From Enteractinococcus fodinae (lineage in GTDB: Bacteria; Actinomycetota; Actinomycetes; Actinomycetales; Micrococcaceae), in assembly GCF_031458395.1 (NCBI RefSeq), contig NZ_JAVDYJ010000001.1, positions 1,364,001 through 1,428,000 of the forward strand: DNA of 64,000 nucleotides, in the 5' to 3' direction. Of this stretch, positions 53,852 through 61,298 are shown in pieces (the first letter of the stretch is position 1; the number at the start of each line of letters is the position of its first letter). The position numbers and the translations under genes are program-made. The notes below the pieces were generated by a model, which searched no databases, was not told the origin of the DNA, and was given only the letters and a program-made list of their open reading frames with translations.

Positions 53852-54454
53852 TTAGGGGGAGGGGTTGCCCAGCTGGTCGATCACCGTCTGGGCAACTTCC
53901 TTCATGGTCAAACGCCGGTCCATCGAAGTTTTCTGGATCCACCGAAACGCTTCAGGTTCAGTAATCTCCAGCCGCTGTTGTAACAACGTTTTCGCGCGGT
54001 CCACCAATTTGCGGGTCTCAAACCGCGTCTCCAGGTCAGAAACTTCAGCCTCCAGGGTGACCAGCTGCTCGAATCGCGCGCGAGCCAGCTCAATGGCCGG
54101 CACTAAATCGGTTTCGCTAAACGGTTTCACGATATAGCTCATGGCACCGGCCTGGGTCGCCTGCTCGATCAGATCGCGCTGCGAAAACGCTGTGAGAATA
54201 ACGACCGGTGCTAACGACCTTTCCGAAATCGAGCGGGTGGCAGACAACCCGTCCATAATCGGCATTGAAATGTCCATCAACACCACATCAGGCGACAGCT
54301 CCTCAACCAACTCAATGGCCCGCTGCCCATTATCGGCCTCACCAACAACCTCATAGCCTTGCCCCGTGAGGGTCTCGACAATATCTAACCGGATAATTGT
54401 CTCGTCTTCAGCCACTACGATACGCATTGGTGCGGGTGACTCGCTGTCTGTCAT
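53852..54454 (-). CDS. pdtaR: ANTAR-domain response regulator (PdtaR-like)
   Basis: A 200-residue two-component regulator. The receiver domain has acidic residues VAEDETIIRLD, phospho-acceptor Asp61 (VVLMDISMPIMDG), and ILTAFSQ and Lys in YIVKPFSETDL. A coiled-coil linker (about 125-145) leads to a C-terminal ANTAR RNA-binding domain (RKLVDRAKTLLQQRL, TEPEAFRWIQKTSMDRR). ANTAR proteins antiterminate target mRNAs by binding paired hexaloop stems. Orthologue of mycobacterial Rv1626. The cognate kinase PdtaS is not encoded here. Confidence 0.92.
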   Translation of the reverse strand: MTDSESPAPMRIVVAEDETIIRLDIVETLTGQGYEVVGEADNGQRAIELVEELSPDVVLMDISMPIMDGLSATRSISERSLAPVVILTAFSQRDLIEQATQAGAMSYIVKPFSETDLVPAIELARARFEQLVTLEAEVSDLETRFETRKLVDRAKTLLQQRLEITEPEAFRWIQKTSMDRRLTMKEVAQTVIDQLGNPSP

Positions 54455-54549
54455 CGGGACCTCTTCGTTGGCTCACTAGTGCGTTCGTCAGTGTTTCATT
54501 GTACGTTAGATACCCGACAGGCTCCGTTTTGTAATTCCTCAAAGTTGTG

Positions 54550-54555
54550 TAAAAT
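54550..54555 (+). promoter_or_regulatory. tRNA-Leu promoter -10
   Basis: TAAAAT (54550-54555), 14 nt before the tRNA 5' end. TTTGTA lies 16 nt upstream as a weak -35. Confidence 0.45.
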
Positions 54556-54569
54556 AGCTTAGGTGCCTA

Positions 54570-54651
54570 GCCCGAATGGCGGAATTGGTAGACGCGTTGC
54601 ACTCAAAATGCAATATCGAAAGATGTGTGGGTTCGAGTCCCACTTCGGGTA
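54570..54651 (+). tRNA. tRNA-Leu(CAA)
   Basis: Complete 82-nt class II cloverleaf: acceptor GCCCGAA/TTCGGGT (first pair G-T wobble), anticodon stem TTGCA/TGCAA with loop CTCAAAA, a long variable arm (ATCGAAAGATG) and T loop TTCGAGT. CCA is not encoded. Confidence 0.96.
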
Positions 54652-54684
54652 CAAAATCTCCGGATACACGACGAGATGAATACT

Positions 54685-54713
54685 AACCCCAGAAGTCGCA
54701 TTCTGGGGTTTTG
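54685..54713 (+). terminator. Terminator of tRNA-Leu
   Basis: Perfect 10-bp stem AACCCCAGAA / TTCTGGGGTT (54685-54694 and 54701-54710) with a 6-nt loop, extended by TT for a short T run; 33 nt past the tRNA. Confidence 0.88.
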
Positions 54714-55240
54714 TCATTCCAGGACGTGGGCACGAGATTACGTGGCACCCCTCGATTGATGCATGCGCGGAATGGGCCAGGGCGAACTTGCCAGGCAGCC
54801 ACCGACCCGCCCAACGCCTCTCCGCTCTTGAGTAGCTGCGCTACACACCCTGTATGAAGCGGGGGAAGCTTTCTTATATATCTTGCAGCCTCAGTACTGC
54901 TGCTAAAACTTTTCCTGATGCATTGGTGGCTCCACGTCGATGCCTGTGCTCCCTCTACCCACGCGCATGCCTGACGCGTAGCCAAGCACTGAAGATTTGG
55001 CGGATAGGGTTAGAGCGGAGACATAGTAGCCCGAATAGTTCGTGTGGCATGGCCGCTTCGTGTCGGAATTTCACGGACACGTCAAGGTGGGATTCACCAC
55101 ACTTCGACCATGTAGTTTAGTTTGAAACCGCCATAACGGTATGCAAGGATTGTCGGGTGCGCCAATATGGCGTGGCCATACGTTCAAAGCTCGAGTAGCT
55201 GGCAGAAATCGAATCGCTTTCGCTGGCCTGTCCAAATGAG
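54714..55240. other. Gene-poor region between tRNA-Leu and the mrp operon
   Basis: About 530 bp. Short frames exist on both strands, but none has a ribosome site plus recognisable protein features. A minus-strand frame around 55100-54950 reads KFRHEAAMPHELFGLL-like sequence without a start. The right end has an inverted repeat CGCC-AATAT-GGCG (55160-55172), which may belong to the mrp promoter. No duplicated tRNA 3' end was found. It could be decayed DNA. Confidence 0.5.
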
Positions 55241-58108
55241 GTGTCGCCTGTGCTGCTGACTGCAGTCTTGCTCACATTGGTAGCGGTAATTTTGTCAGCT
55301 CCGATGTCACGCTCGCTGCACGCAAAAGCCGGGTGGGTCCTCTGGTTGCCGCTCGTAGCAGCCGCTGGTGTGCTCGTCTACGCGTATGCCACCCAGGGCA
55401 CCGTCGTCGAATATTATCCCTGGATTCCAGATTTTCTTAACGTAGGGTTCCATCTGCGCCTGACGGGACTCTCGCTCCTGTTCTCGCTCCTGGTGCTCGT
55501 CATTGGCGCGGGAGTGTTGTTCTATTCCTCCCGATATCTGGCCAGAACAAAAATTACCAGCTTCTACCTTGGGATGACGACGTTTGCGCTGGCCATGTTG
55601 GTCCTGGTGCTGACCAACGATCTGATGGTCCTGTACGTCGCGTGGGAAGCAACCACGTTAGCATCATTCTTTTTGATCGGACGATCGGGTTCTCATGCCC
55701 GCAAACCTGCGGTTCGAACACTCTTAGTAACCGTCGCCGGTGGGCTTGGCCTCCTAGCAGCCGTCGCCATTATGATTGCTAACACCGGTACGACGGTCAT
55801 CACTGAGGTTCTGGCATCTGACATGTGGCAGGACCCCACGGTCACCACCTGGTTGGTTATCACCCTGGCACTGGCGGCTTTCACCAAATCGGCGCAGTTC
55901 CCGTTTCAGTCCTGGCTGCCGGACTCAATGGTTGCGATCTCGCCGGTCTCGGCTTATCTTCACGCCGCAGCGATGGTCAAAGCCGGCATTTTCCTTCTTC
56001 TGCTTTTCTCACCGGTCTTGGCCCAGGACGTACTGTGGACCACCTTACTTATTGGGTCGGGACTTGTGACCGCTCTGATGGGTGCGGTCGCCGCGCTGCG
56101 TCGCTACGATCTCAAAGAGCTCCTAGCGTATTCGACCATGTCGCAACTGGGGTACTTAGTTGCGTTGATCGGTATCGGAACCCCCTTGGCACTCACGGCC
56201 GCACTACTGCACACCGTGGCCCACGCGCTATTCAAATCAGCATTGTTCTTGTCTGTCGGTGTCATCGACCATGAAGCGGGCACACGCGATATGCGGATGT
56301 TGACCGTACGGAAAGTGTCAATGCCGGCCACTATGACCGTCGTCGTGCTCGGCGCGGCTTCCATGGCAGGGCTGCCACCGCTGCTAGGCTTCGTATCGAA
56401 AGAGAAACTTTTCGAAGTCTTCTTGGGCGCGGAATTGCCGGGAATGCTACCCGCCCTGTTGACCACAGTGGCTGTCATTACCGCCATCGCAACGTTTGCC
56501 TACTCCGGACGATTTGTTCTAGGCGCGATGGGACACTATCGGTCACCTCGCGAATGGATTAACACCCCTCGTGGCTCAGGCGCTAACTTGGTTCCCGTTC
56601 CTGAAGGGCCAGCCACTTTCTGGGGATATCCTGCGCTCAATGCCGTGCTATCACTCGTGTTAGGTCTCGCGCCGTTCTTCCTCAACGGCCTGATCTCCAC
56701 GGCCTCCACACAAACAACCGGATCAGCCCAAAATGTTGAGCTCTCGCTGTGGCATGGCATTACGCCCGCCCTGTTATTATCCGCACTCGTCATAGCGATC
56801 GGTGCGGTGGCGGTCTGGCAGCAGCCACGCATAGAAGCATTCTTAGTGCCGCGCCCGTTGAAATACTCCGGCTTAGGGGCTGTGGAGAAGTTCCGGCAAG
56901 GCACCATCGACCTCGGGGCGGTCGTCAGCTCCTGGACCTCTGGACTCAACCCGGGACGTCACCTGGTGGTCCCCTCCGCGCTGCTCGTGGTACTCGCGGC
57001 AGTCGGATGGTTTGGTATCGACGATTTACCGGCTCAAAACGATGGACTGTCTCGTTGGACCGACTGGCTGCTCTTCGCGGTCGTAGCGGTGGGGGTTATT
57101 GCTACGGTCCGGGCCAAGACCCGTGTCGCCGCCGTAGTGGTACTTGGCACGGTCGGATTTTCCGTTACACTCTGGTTCTTCGCGCTCGGTGCGGTTGACG
57201 TCGCCCTGACCCAGCTGATGGTCGAAATCCTGACGGTAGTCATTATGGTGTTGCTCTTGCACCGGCTACCCAAGAAGTTCGGCCGGAAAGAGCCGGTGTC
57301 GAAACTCGCAGTCTTCGCGTCCGTTGGCGCCGGGATTGCAGCCTTTGCAGGAACATTCGCTCTGACCGGTCGAAACGGGATGTCGGATCCGGCGACCTAC
57401 TTTGCCGAAAGCGCCCGTGATGTGACAGGTGGGAATAACCTCGTTAACGTGATCCTGGTGGAGTTCCGCGCGCTCGATACTCTCGGGGAGCTGACCGTGT
57501 TGGGGGTCGCTGGTGTATCAATCGCGGCGCTGTTTGCCTCCCGACTGCCAAACCCGGTGCGGCCGCACCACTTTATTGAAACCTCACCGCTGTCTCCTGC
57601 GACGCATAACTCGGTGTATTTACGCACGTTTGCCAAGATAGCTTTGCCCGTGTTGGTTGGGTTGAGCTTGCTGCTGTTATTGCGCGGTCACAATGAGTCC
57701 GGTGGGGGATTCGTGTCCGCGCTCATCGCCGGCTCGGCGTTCGCGCTGTTGTACCTGGCGGCCCCCGATGATGAAATTGCCCCGATCCGTTGGCCCTACA
57801 TGGGTCTCATCGGTGCTGGCGTGATTGTCGGGGCCGCGGTCGGATTCATCGGCCTTCTAGAGGGCTCGTATCTGGCGCCTATCCAATGGGATATCTTCGG
57901 CTACACACTATATAGCTCCCTGGTATTTGACCTTGGCGTCTACTTCGCTGTGCTCGGTGTCATCATTGGTGCGCTCAACATGCTCGGAACTCAACGCGGC
58001 CTGGCCGCCGTCTACGAAGGCGCAGCGTCGCTGCGCGCCTCCACGAGTCAACGCCCTGCAGCGCGAGAACCCATCGAGGCTAGATCACCCAGGGAGGTCA
58101 CGAAATGA
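55241..58108 (+). CDS. mrpA: Na+/H+ antiporter subunit A, MrpA with fused MrpB domain
   Basis: A 955-residue multi-span membrane protein related to complex I NuoL. The antiporter core has FLIGRSGSHA, KSAQFPFQSWLPDSMVAISP, YLHAAAMVKAGIFL and HTVAHALFKSALFLSVG with key Glu/Lys/His residues. From about residue 790 the MrpB part follows (LLLRGHNESGGGFVSALIAG, AAVGFIGLLEG, SSLVFDLGVYFAVLGVIIG). MrpA-B fusion is usual in actinobacteria and other group 2 Mrp systems. GTG start; no clear ribosome site. It is the first gene of a six-gene operon with overlapping ORFs. Confidence 0.95.
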   Translation: MSPVLLTAVLLTLVAVILSAPMSRSLHAKAGWVLWLPLVAAAGVLVYAYATQGTVVEYYPWIPDFLNVGFHLRLTGLSLLFSLLVLVIGAGVLFYSSRYLARTKITSFYLGMTTFALAMLVLVLTNDLMVLYVAWEATTLASFFLIGRSGSHARKPAVRTLLVTVAGGLGLLAAVAIMIANTGTTVITEVLASDMWQDPTVTTWLVITLALAAFTKSAQFPFQSWLPDSMVAISPVSAYLHAAAMVKAGIFLLLLFSPVLAQDVLWTTLLIGSGLVTALMGAVAALRRYDLKELLAYSTMSQLGYLVALIGIGTPLALTAALLHTVAHALFKSALFLSVGVIDHEAGTRDMRMLTVRKVSMPATMTVVVLGAASMAGLPPLLGFVSKEKLFEVFLGAELPGMLPALLTTVAVITAIATFAYSGRFVLGAMGHYRSPREWINTPRGSGANLVPVPEGPATFWGYPALNAVLSLVLGLAPFFLNGLISTASTQTTGSAQNVELSLWHGITPALLLSALVIAIGAVAVWQQPRIEAFLVPRPLKYSGLGAVEKFRQGTIDLGAVVSSWTSGLNPGRHLVVPSALLVVLAAVGWFGIDDLPAQNDGLSRWTDWLLFAVVAVGVIATVRAKTRVAAVVVLGTVGFSVTLWFFALGAVDVALTQLMVEILTVVIMVLLLHRLPKKFGRKEPVSKLAVFASVGAGIAAFAGTFALTGRNGMSDPATYFAESARDVTGGNNLVNVILVEFRALDTLGELTVLGVAGVSIAALFASRLPNPVRPHHFIETSPLSPATHNSVYLRTFAKIALPVLVGLSLLLLLRGHNESGGGFVSALIAGSAFALLYLAAPDDEIAPIRWPYMGLIGAGVIVGAAVGFIGLLEGSYLAPIQWDIFGYTLYSSLVFDLGVYFAVLGVIIGALNMLGTQRGLAAVYEGAASLRASTSQRPAAREPIEARSPREVTK

Positions 58109-58497
58109 GTTTGGCTCTGACCGTCGCGATATTGGCAGCCGGTGCTGTCTATCTCTTCACCAAACGCGAGATGCTCCGCGTCATCCTGGGTTTCGTGCTT
58201 TTGGGCCATGCCGGCAACCTCATCCTATTTGCCGCAGGTGGAACAGAACGACGGAACGCGCCGTTCCCTTCGACTTCTGACGCCGCTGCCATGGCCGATC
58301 CACTACCTCAGGCCTTCGTGCTTACGGCTATTGTCATCGCGTTTTCAATTACGATCTTCATGCTCGTGCTGTCCGTCACCGGCGAGAAGAGCGACGAAAC
58401 GGCGACATCGGTTGAAGAACTTGATGTCGCGGCCGAGTCGCTTTCCGACGGGGTCCGGCATGACTCAGACCAGCCCACTCGTCAGGAGAAGTCATGA
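58105..58497 (+). CDS. mrpC: Na+/H+ antiporter subunit C
   Basis: A 130-residue NuoK-like subunit with three transmembrane helices (residues about 2-20, 28-48, 68-92). AVYLFTKREMLRVILGFVLLGHAGNLILF and FVLTAIVIAFSITIFMLVL are family signatures. The acidic tail is long. It overlaps mrpA and mrpD by 4 nt each. Confidence 0.93.
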   Translation: MSLALTVAILAAGAVYLFTKREMLRVILGFVLLGHAGNLILFAAGGTERRNAPFPSTSDAAAMADPLPQAFVLTAIVIAFSITIFMLVLSVTGEKSDETATSVEELDVAAESLSDGVRHDSDQPTRQEKS

Positions 58498-60143
58498 GCT
58501 CAGAGACCATCGGCATGCTCCTGCCGTTATTTGTTGCTGTGCCGTTGCTGGCCGGCGGTGTAGCCATCGTGACCGGTCACCGCCTTCGGTTCCATGCGGT
58601 GATCGCCTATCTCACCATGCTGAGCATGTTGGCCGGGGCTTTCGGCCTCGTGTACTACTTCTGGCAACAAGACGGGGGCGCTATAGCCCACCAGGTTGGC
58701 CACTGGCCAGGTGGTATCGCGATCCCCTTTGTCGCGGACATGTTCACCGCCCTAATGCTCTCGGTGACGTTACTGCTCACGGTGGTCAGCATCTGGTTCG
58801 CACAAGCCTCCCGAGTCTCCAACTCGCGCTACTTCGTGGCGTTGGTTCTCATCTTGACCACCGGGGTGAACGGCGCACTTCTGACCGGCGACCTTTTCAA
58901 CCTGTTTGTGTTCCTTGAAGTCATGTTGCTGCCAAGTTACGGTCTCTACGTGTTGAGCGCGAACCGCAACATGCCGGTACGCCGTATCCACGGGATGCGC
59001 CTGTATGTCACGCTGAACCTGTTCACCTCGACGCTGTACATGATCGGCGTGGGATTCATCTACGGCACCGCCGGATCGGTGAATATCGCTGTGCTCGCCG
59101 ATCAAGCCAGCCTTGACCCGGCCGTTGCGATCGCAGGTGCCGTCTGTATCTTCGCACTGAGCATTAAGGCCTCGGTGGTACCAATCCACGGCTGGCTGGC
59201 GCGCGCTTACCCTGCGACCTCGCCGGCAGTCACGGCATTATTCTCTGGTCTACACACCAAAGTCGCGATCTACGCTATCTATCGGATTTACGCGGTCCTC
59301 TATGACGGCGATAGCCGTTACCTTTGGGTGGGTGTGGTGTTCTTCAGCCTCACCATGCTCATCGGAGTCTTCGGTGCCGTGGGCGAGAAAACCACCCGAA
59401 CCATCTTGGCCTTCCATATGGTGTCGCAAATCGGGTACATCCTGCTGGGCGTCGCCCTGTTCACCGAGCTCGGGCTGACAGCCGGAATCTTCTATCTGCT
59501 GCACCACATGATCGTTAAAGCATCACTGTTTATGTCCACCGGTGCAGTCGAAGTGCGCTATGGTACCGGCGTCATAGGAGAGCTCGGCGGTATCGCTCGG
59601 ACCGAACCCGTCATCGCGGTAGCCTTCATGATCGCGGCGCTATCGCTGGCAGGGATACCGCCGTTTTCTGGTTTCGTTGCCAAATTCCTGCTCATCGTCG
59701 GTGCTGTCGAGGCCGGTGAAATTGCAGCAGTCGTCATCATGCTGTTTGTCTCGCTTATCACCCTGCTGTCGATGCTCAAGATCTGGACGGGCATGTTCTG
59801 GGAGAAAGGCTCCGGAGGGCCCGCGACCAAATCGGGCACGGTCATCACCTCTCAGACCCTCGATCCTTACGCTCATGAGATTTCCTATACCCCGGAACTG
59901 GCCACCGAAGCCACCCACTCCCAAATCACGACGCTCACTGGAACACAAACGATTCTGGAAACCGACGAAGCGGCCATTCCCAAGCGGCGCATAAACTTCG
60001 CACTGGCGGCTCCATCGGTCACCTTGGCCGCGATCACGGTCATACTTGGTCTCGGGGCACAATTCTTGTTGACCTTATCCGGTATCGCGGCTGAGGGACT
60101 GCTCGATACCAGCACGTATGTCGAGGCGGTGCTGAACCCATGA
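58494..60143 (+). CDS. mrpD: Na+/H+ antiporter subunit D
   Basis: A 549-residue NuoM/N-like subunit with about 14 helices. Motifs FLEVMLLPSYGLYVLS, SIKASVVPIHGWLARAYPATSP, HTKVAIYAIYRI and FHMVSQIGYILLGVALF hold the proton-path Lys, His and Glu. It overlaps mrpC and mrpE by 4 nt. A hydrophilic loop of about 65 residues near 445-510 (KSGTVITSQTLDPYAHE region) is longer than in Bacillus MrpD, but similar inserts are known in actinobacterial homologues. Confidence 0.95.
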   Translation: MSSETIGMLLPLFVAVPLLAGGVAIVTGHRLRFHAVIAYLTMLSMLAGAFGLVYYFWQQDGGAIAHQVGHWPGGIAIPFVADMFTALMLSVTLLLTVVSIWFAQASRVSNSRYFVALVLILTTGVNGALLTGDLFNLFVFLEVMLLPSYGLYVLSANRNMPVRRIHGMRLYVTLNLFTSTLYMIGVGFIYGTAGSVNIAVLADQASLDPAVAIAGAVCIFALSIKASVVPIHGWLARAYPATSPAVTALFSGLHTKVAIYAIYRIYAVLYDGDSRYLWVGVVFFSLTMLIGVFGAVGEKTTRTILAFHMVSQIGYILLGVALFTELGLTAGIFYLLHHMIVKASLFMSTGAVEVRYGTGVIGELGGIARTEPVIAVAFMIAALSLAGIPPFSGFVAKFLLIVGAVEAGEIAAVVIMLFVSLITLLSMLKIWTGMFWEKGSGGPATKSGTVITSQTLDPYAHEISYTPELATEATHSQITTLTGTQTILETDEAAIPKRRINFALAAPSVTLAAITVILGLGAQFLLTLSGIAAEGLLDTSTYVEAVLNP

Positions 60144-60547
60144 AAACTCTAACCTGGTTACCACGGTGGATCTGGCTGATCGTGTGGTTCATTGGCCAAA
60201 TCATCTCGTCCTCTGTCGCGGTGCTCAATGATCTGGTCACTCCGGGCATCAAAGCTGAACCCGGTATCGCTCGTGTGAAAACGGACTGTGAGACGGACGC
60301 TGAAGTCACCATCCTGTCTGCCTTCATCACCATCACACCCGGCACACTGACATTGGGCACGCACATTGATGATGATGGGGCTCGCTGGATCTATGTGCAT
60401 TCCCTCTATGACGGCAGCCCAGCTGCGGTAGCTGAGGGGTCGCTCGATATGCAAAACCATATTTTGGCCGCGATGCGCCGCCGAGGATTTGAGGCATCTG
60501 CGGTCGATCAACAAAACCGTCACATCGGAAGCGAGGACGTGGGGTGA
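60140..60547 (+). CDS. mrpE: Na+/H+ antiporter subunit E
   Basis: A 135-residue subunit with an N-terminal transmembrane hairpin (WIWLIVWFIGQIISSSVAVL) and a globular part (ITITPGTLTLGT, HSLYDG) typical of MrpE. It is required for assembly and activity of the Mrp complex. Overlaps its neighbours by 4 nt. Confidence 0.92.
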   Translation: MKTLTWLPRWIWLIVWFIGQIISSSVAVLNDLVTPGIKAEPGIARVKTDCETDAEVTILSAFITITPGTLTLGTHIDDDGARWIYVHSLYDGSPAAVAEGSLDMQNHILAAMRRRGFEASAVDQQNRHIGSEDVG

Positions 60548-60813
60548 CCGCAGAAAATTTTGGCCTGTATATCGGGCTTATCGTGCTCGCTGGCTGTATG
60601 ATCGCGATTGCCATTCGCCTCATCACCGCTTCCAGTGAAGCAGATCGCGCCGTGGCAGGTGACCTACTGATGTTTAGTTTCACCGGCCTGCTCATCATGC
60701 TCGGTGTGCTAGTTGCCCCCGATTACTTCTTCGACATGGTCCTCGTGGCCTCAGTTGTGGGATTTCTCTCAGCGGTCTCGCTGGCCCGTGTACTGACCCG
60801 AGGACGGAGGTAG
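60544..60813 (+). CDS. mrpF: Na+/H+ antiporter subunit F
   Basis: An 89-residue subunit with three transmembrane helices, GTG start overlapping mrpE by 4 nt. ITASSEADRAVAGDLLMF is the family motif with the conserved Asp, and VVGFLSAVSLARVLTRGR ends the protein. Confidence 0.92.
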   Translation: MTAENFGLYIGLIVLAGCMIAIAIRLITASSEADRAVAGDLLMFSFTGLLIMLGVLVAPDYFFDMVLVASVVGFLSAVSLARVLTRGRR

Positions 60814-60819
60814 CTCACC

Positions 60820-61230
60820 ATGGATATTGCTGCGCTCATCGCCAACCTCATGCTGGTGCTTGGTGTCATAATTTTTGCTTTGGCCGTCGTGGGGCTGTTT
60901 AAGTTCACTGATGTTTACCAACGGATTTCAGCCGTCGGCACCGCCGCAGCACTGGGGATGTCACTCCTCGTCATCGGGGCGTTTATCCTTGTGCCGTCGT
61001 GGCTCAATTTCGTGCTGATGTTAATCATCCTTGGGCTCCAAATAGCCACCTCTTCGATTGGCACGATGGCCATTGCTCGCTCCGCCTACCTCACCGGCTC
61101 CAAAATGCAGCCCGGTTACTTCGATCAACTGGCAGAAGATCAAGGCGAACCTGAAGCCGAAGTGGTCGCCGACCAAGACCCTGAAAGTGACCCTTCCTAC
61201 GATAGCAAGACCTCGGGCTCCAATACCTGA
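60820..61230 (+). CDS. mrpG: Na+/H+ antiporter subunit G
   Basis: A 136-residue subunit with three transmembrane helices (about 7-28, 40-60, 62-84). The conserved FALAVVGLFKFTDVYQRISAVGTAAALG and ATSSIGTMAIARSAY segments are present. The last 45 residues are acidic and not conserved (EAEVVADQDPESDPS). Last gene of the operon; no terminator is obvious before polA. Confidence 0.93.
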   Translation: MDIAALIANLMLVLGVIIFALAVVGLFKFTDVYQRISAVGTAAALGMSLLVIGAFILVPSWLNFVLMLIILGLQIATSSIGTMAIARSAYLTGSKMQPGYFDQLAEDQGEPEAEVVADQDPESDPSYDSKTSGSNT

Positions 61231-61282
61231 CCGTCCGCCCGGCACACCTGTGGAGTAAACCCCCGGGACCTCGTGTGCTCGT

Positions 61283-61298
61283 TAGACTAGGGACCGTG
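61283..61298 (+). promoter_or_regulatory. polA promoter -10
   Basis: TAGACT (61283-61288) ends 7 nt before the GTG at 61296. No good -35 is seen. Leaderless geometry. Confidence 0.5.

Noticed and set aside
54683-54985. A 100-codon minus-strand frame downstream of tRNA-Leu
   Set aside because: It runs through the tRNA terminator hairpin, has no ribosome site and no recognisable protein features.
54570-55240. tRNA-Leu as attachment site of an integrated element
   Set aside because: No repeat of the tRNA 3' end and no integrase or phage-like gene was seen nearby.
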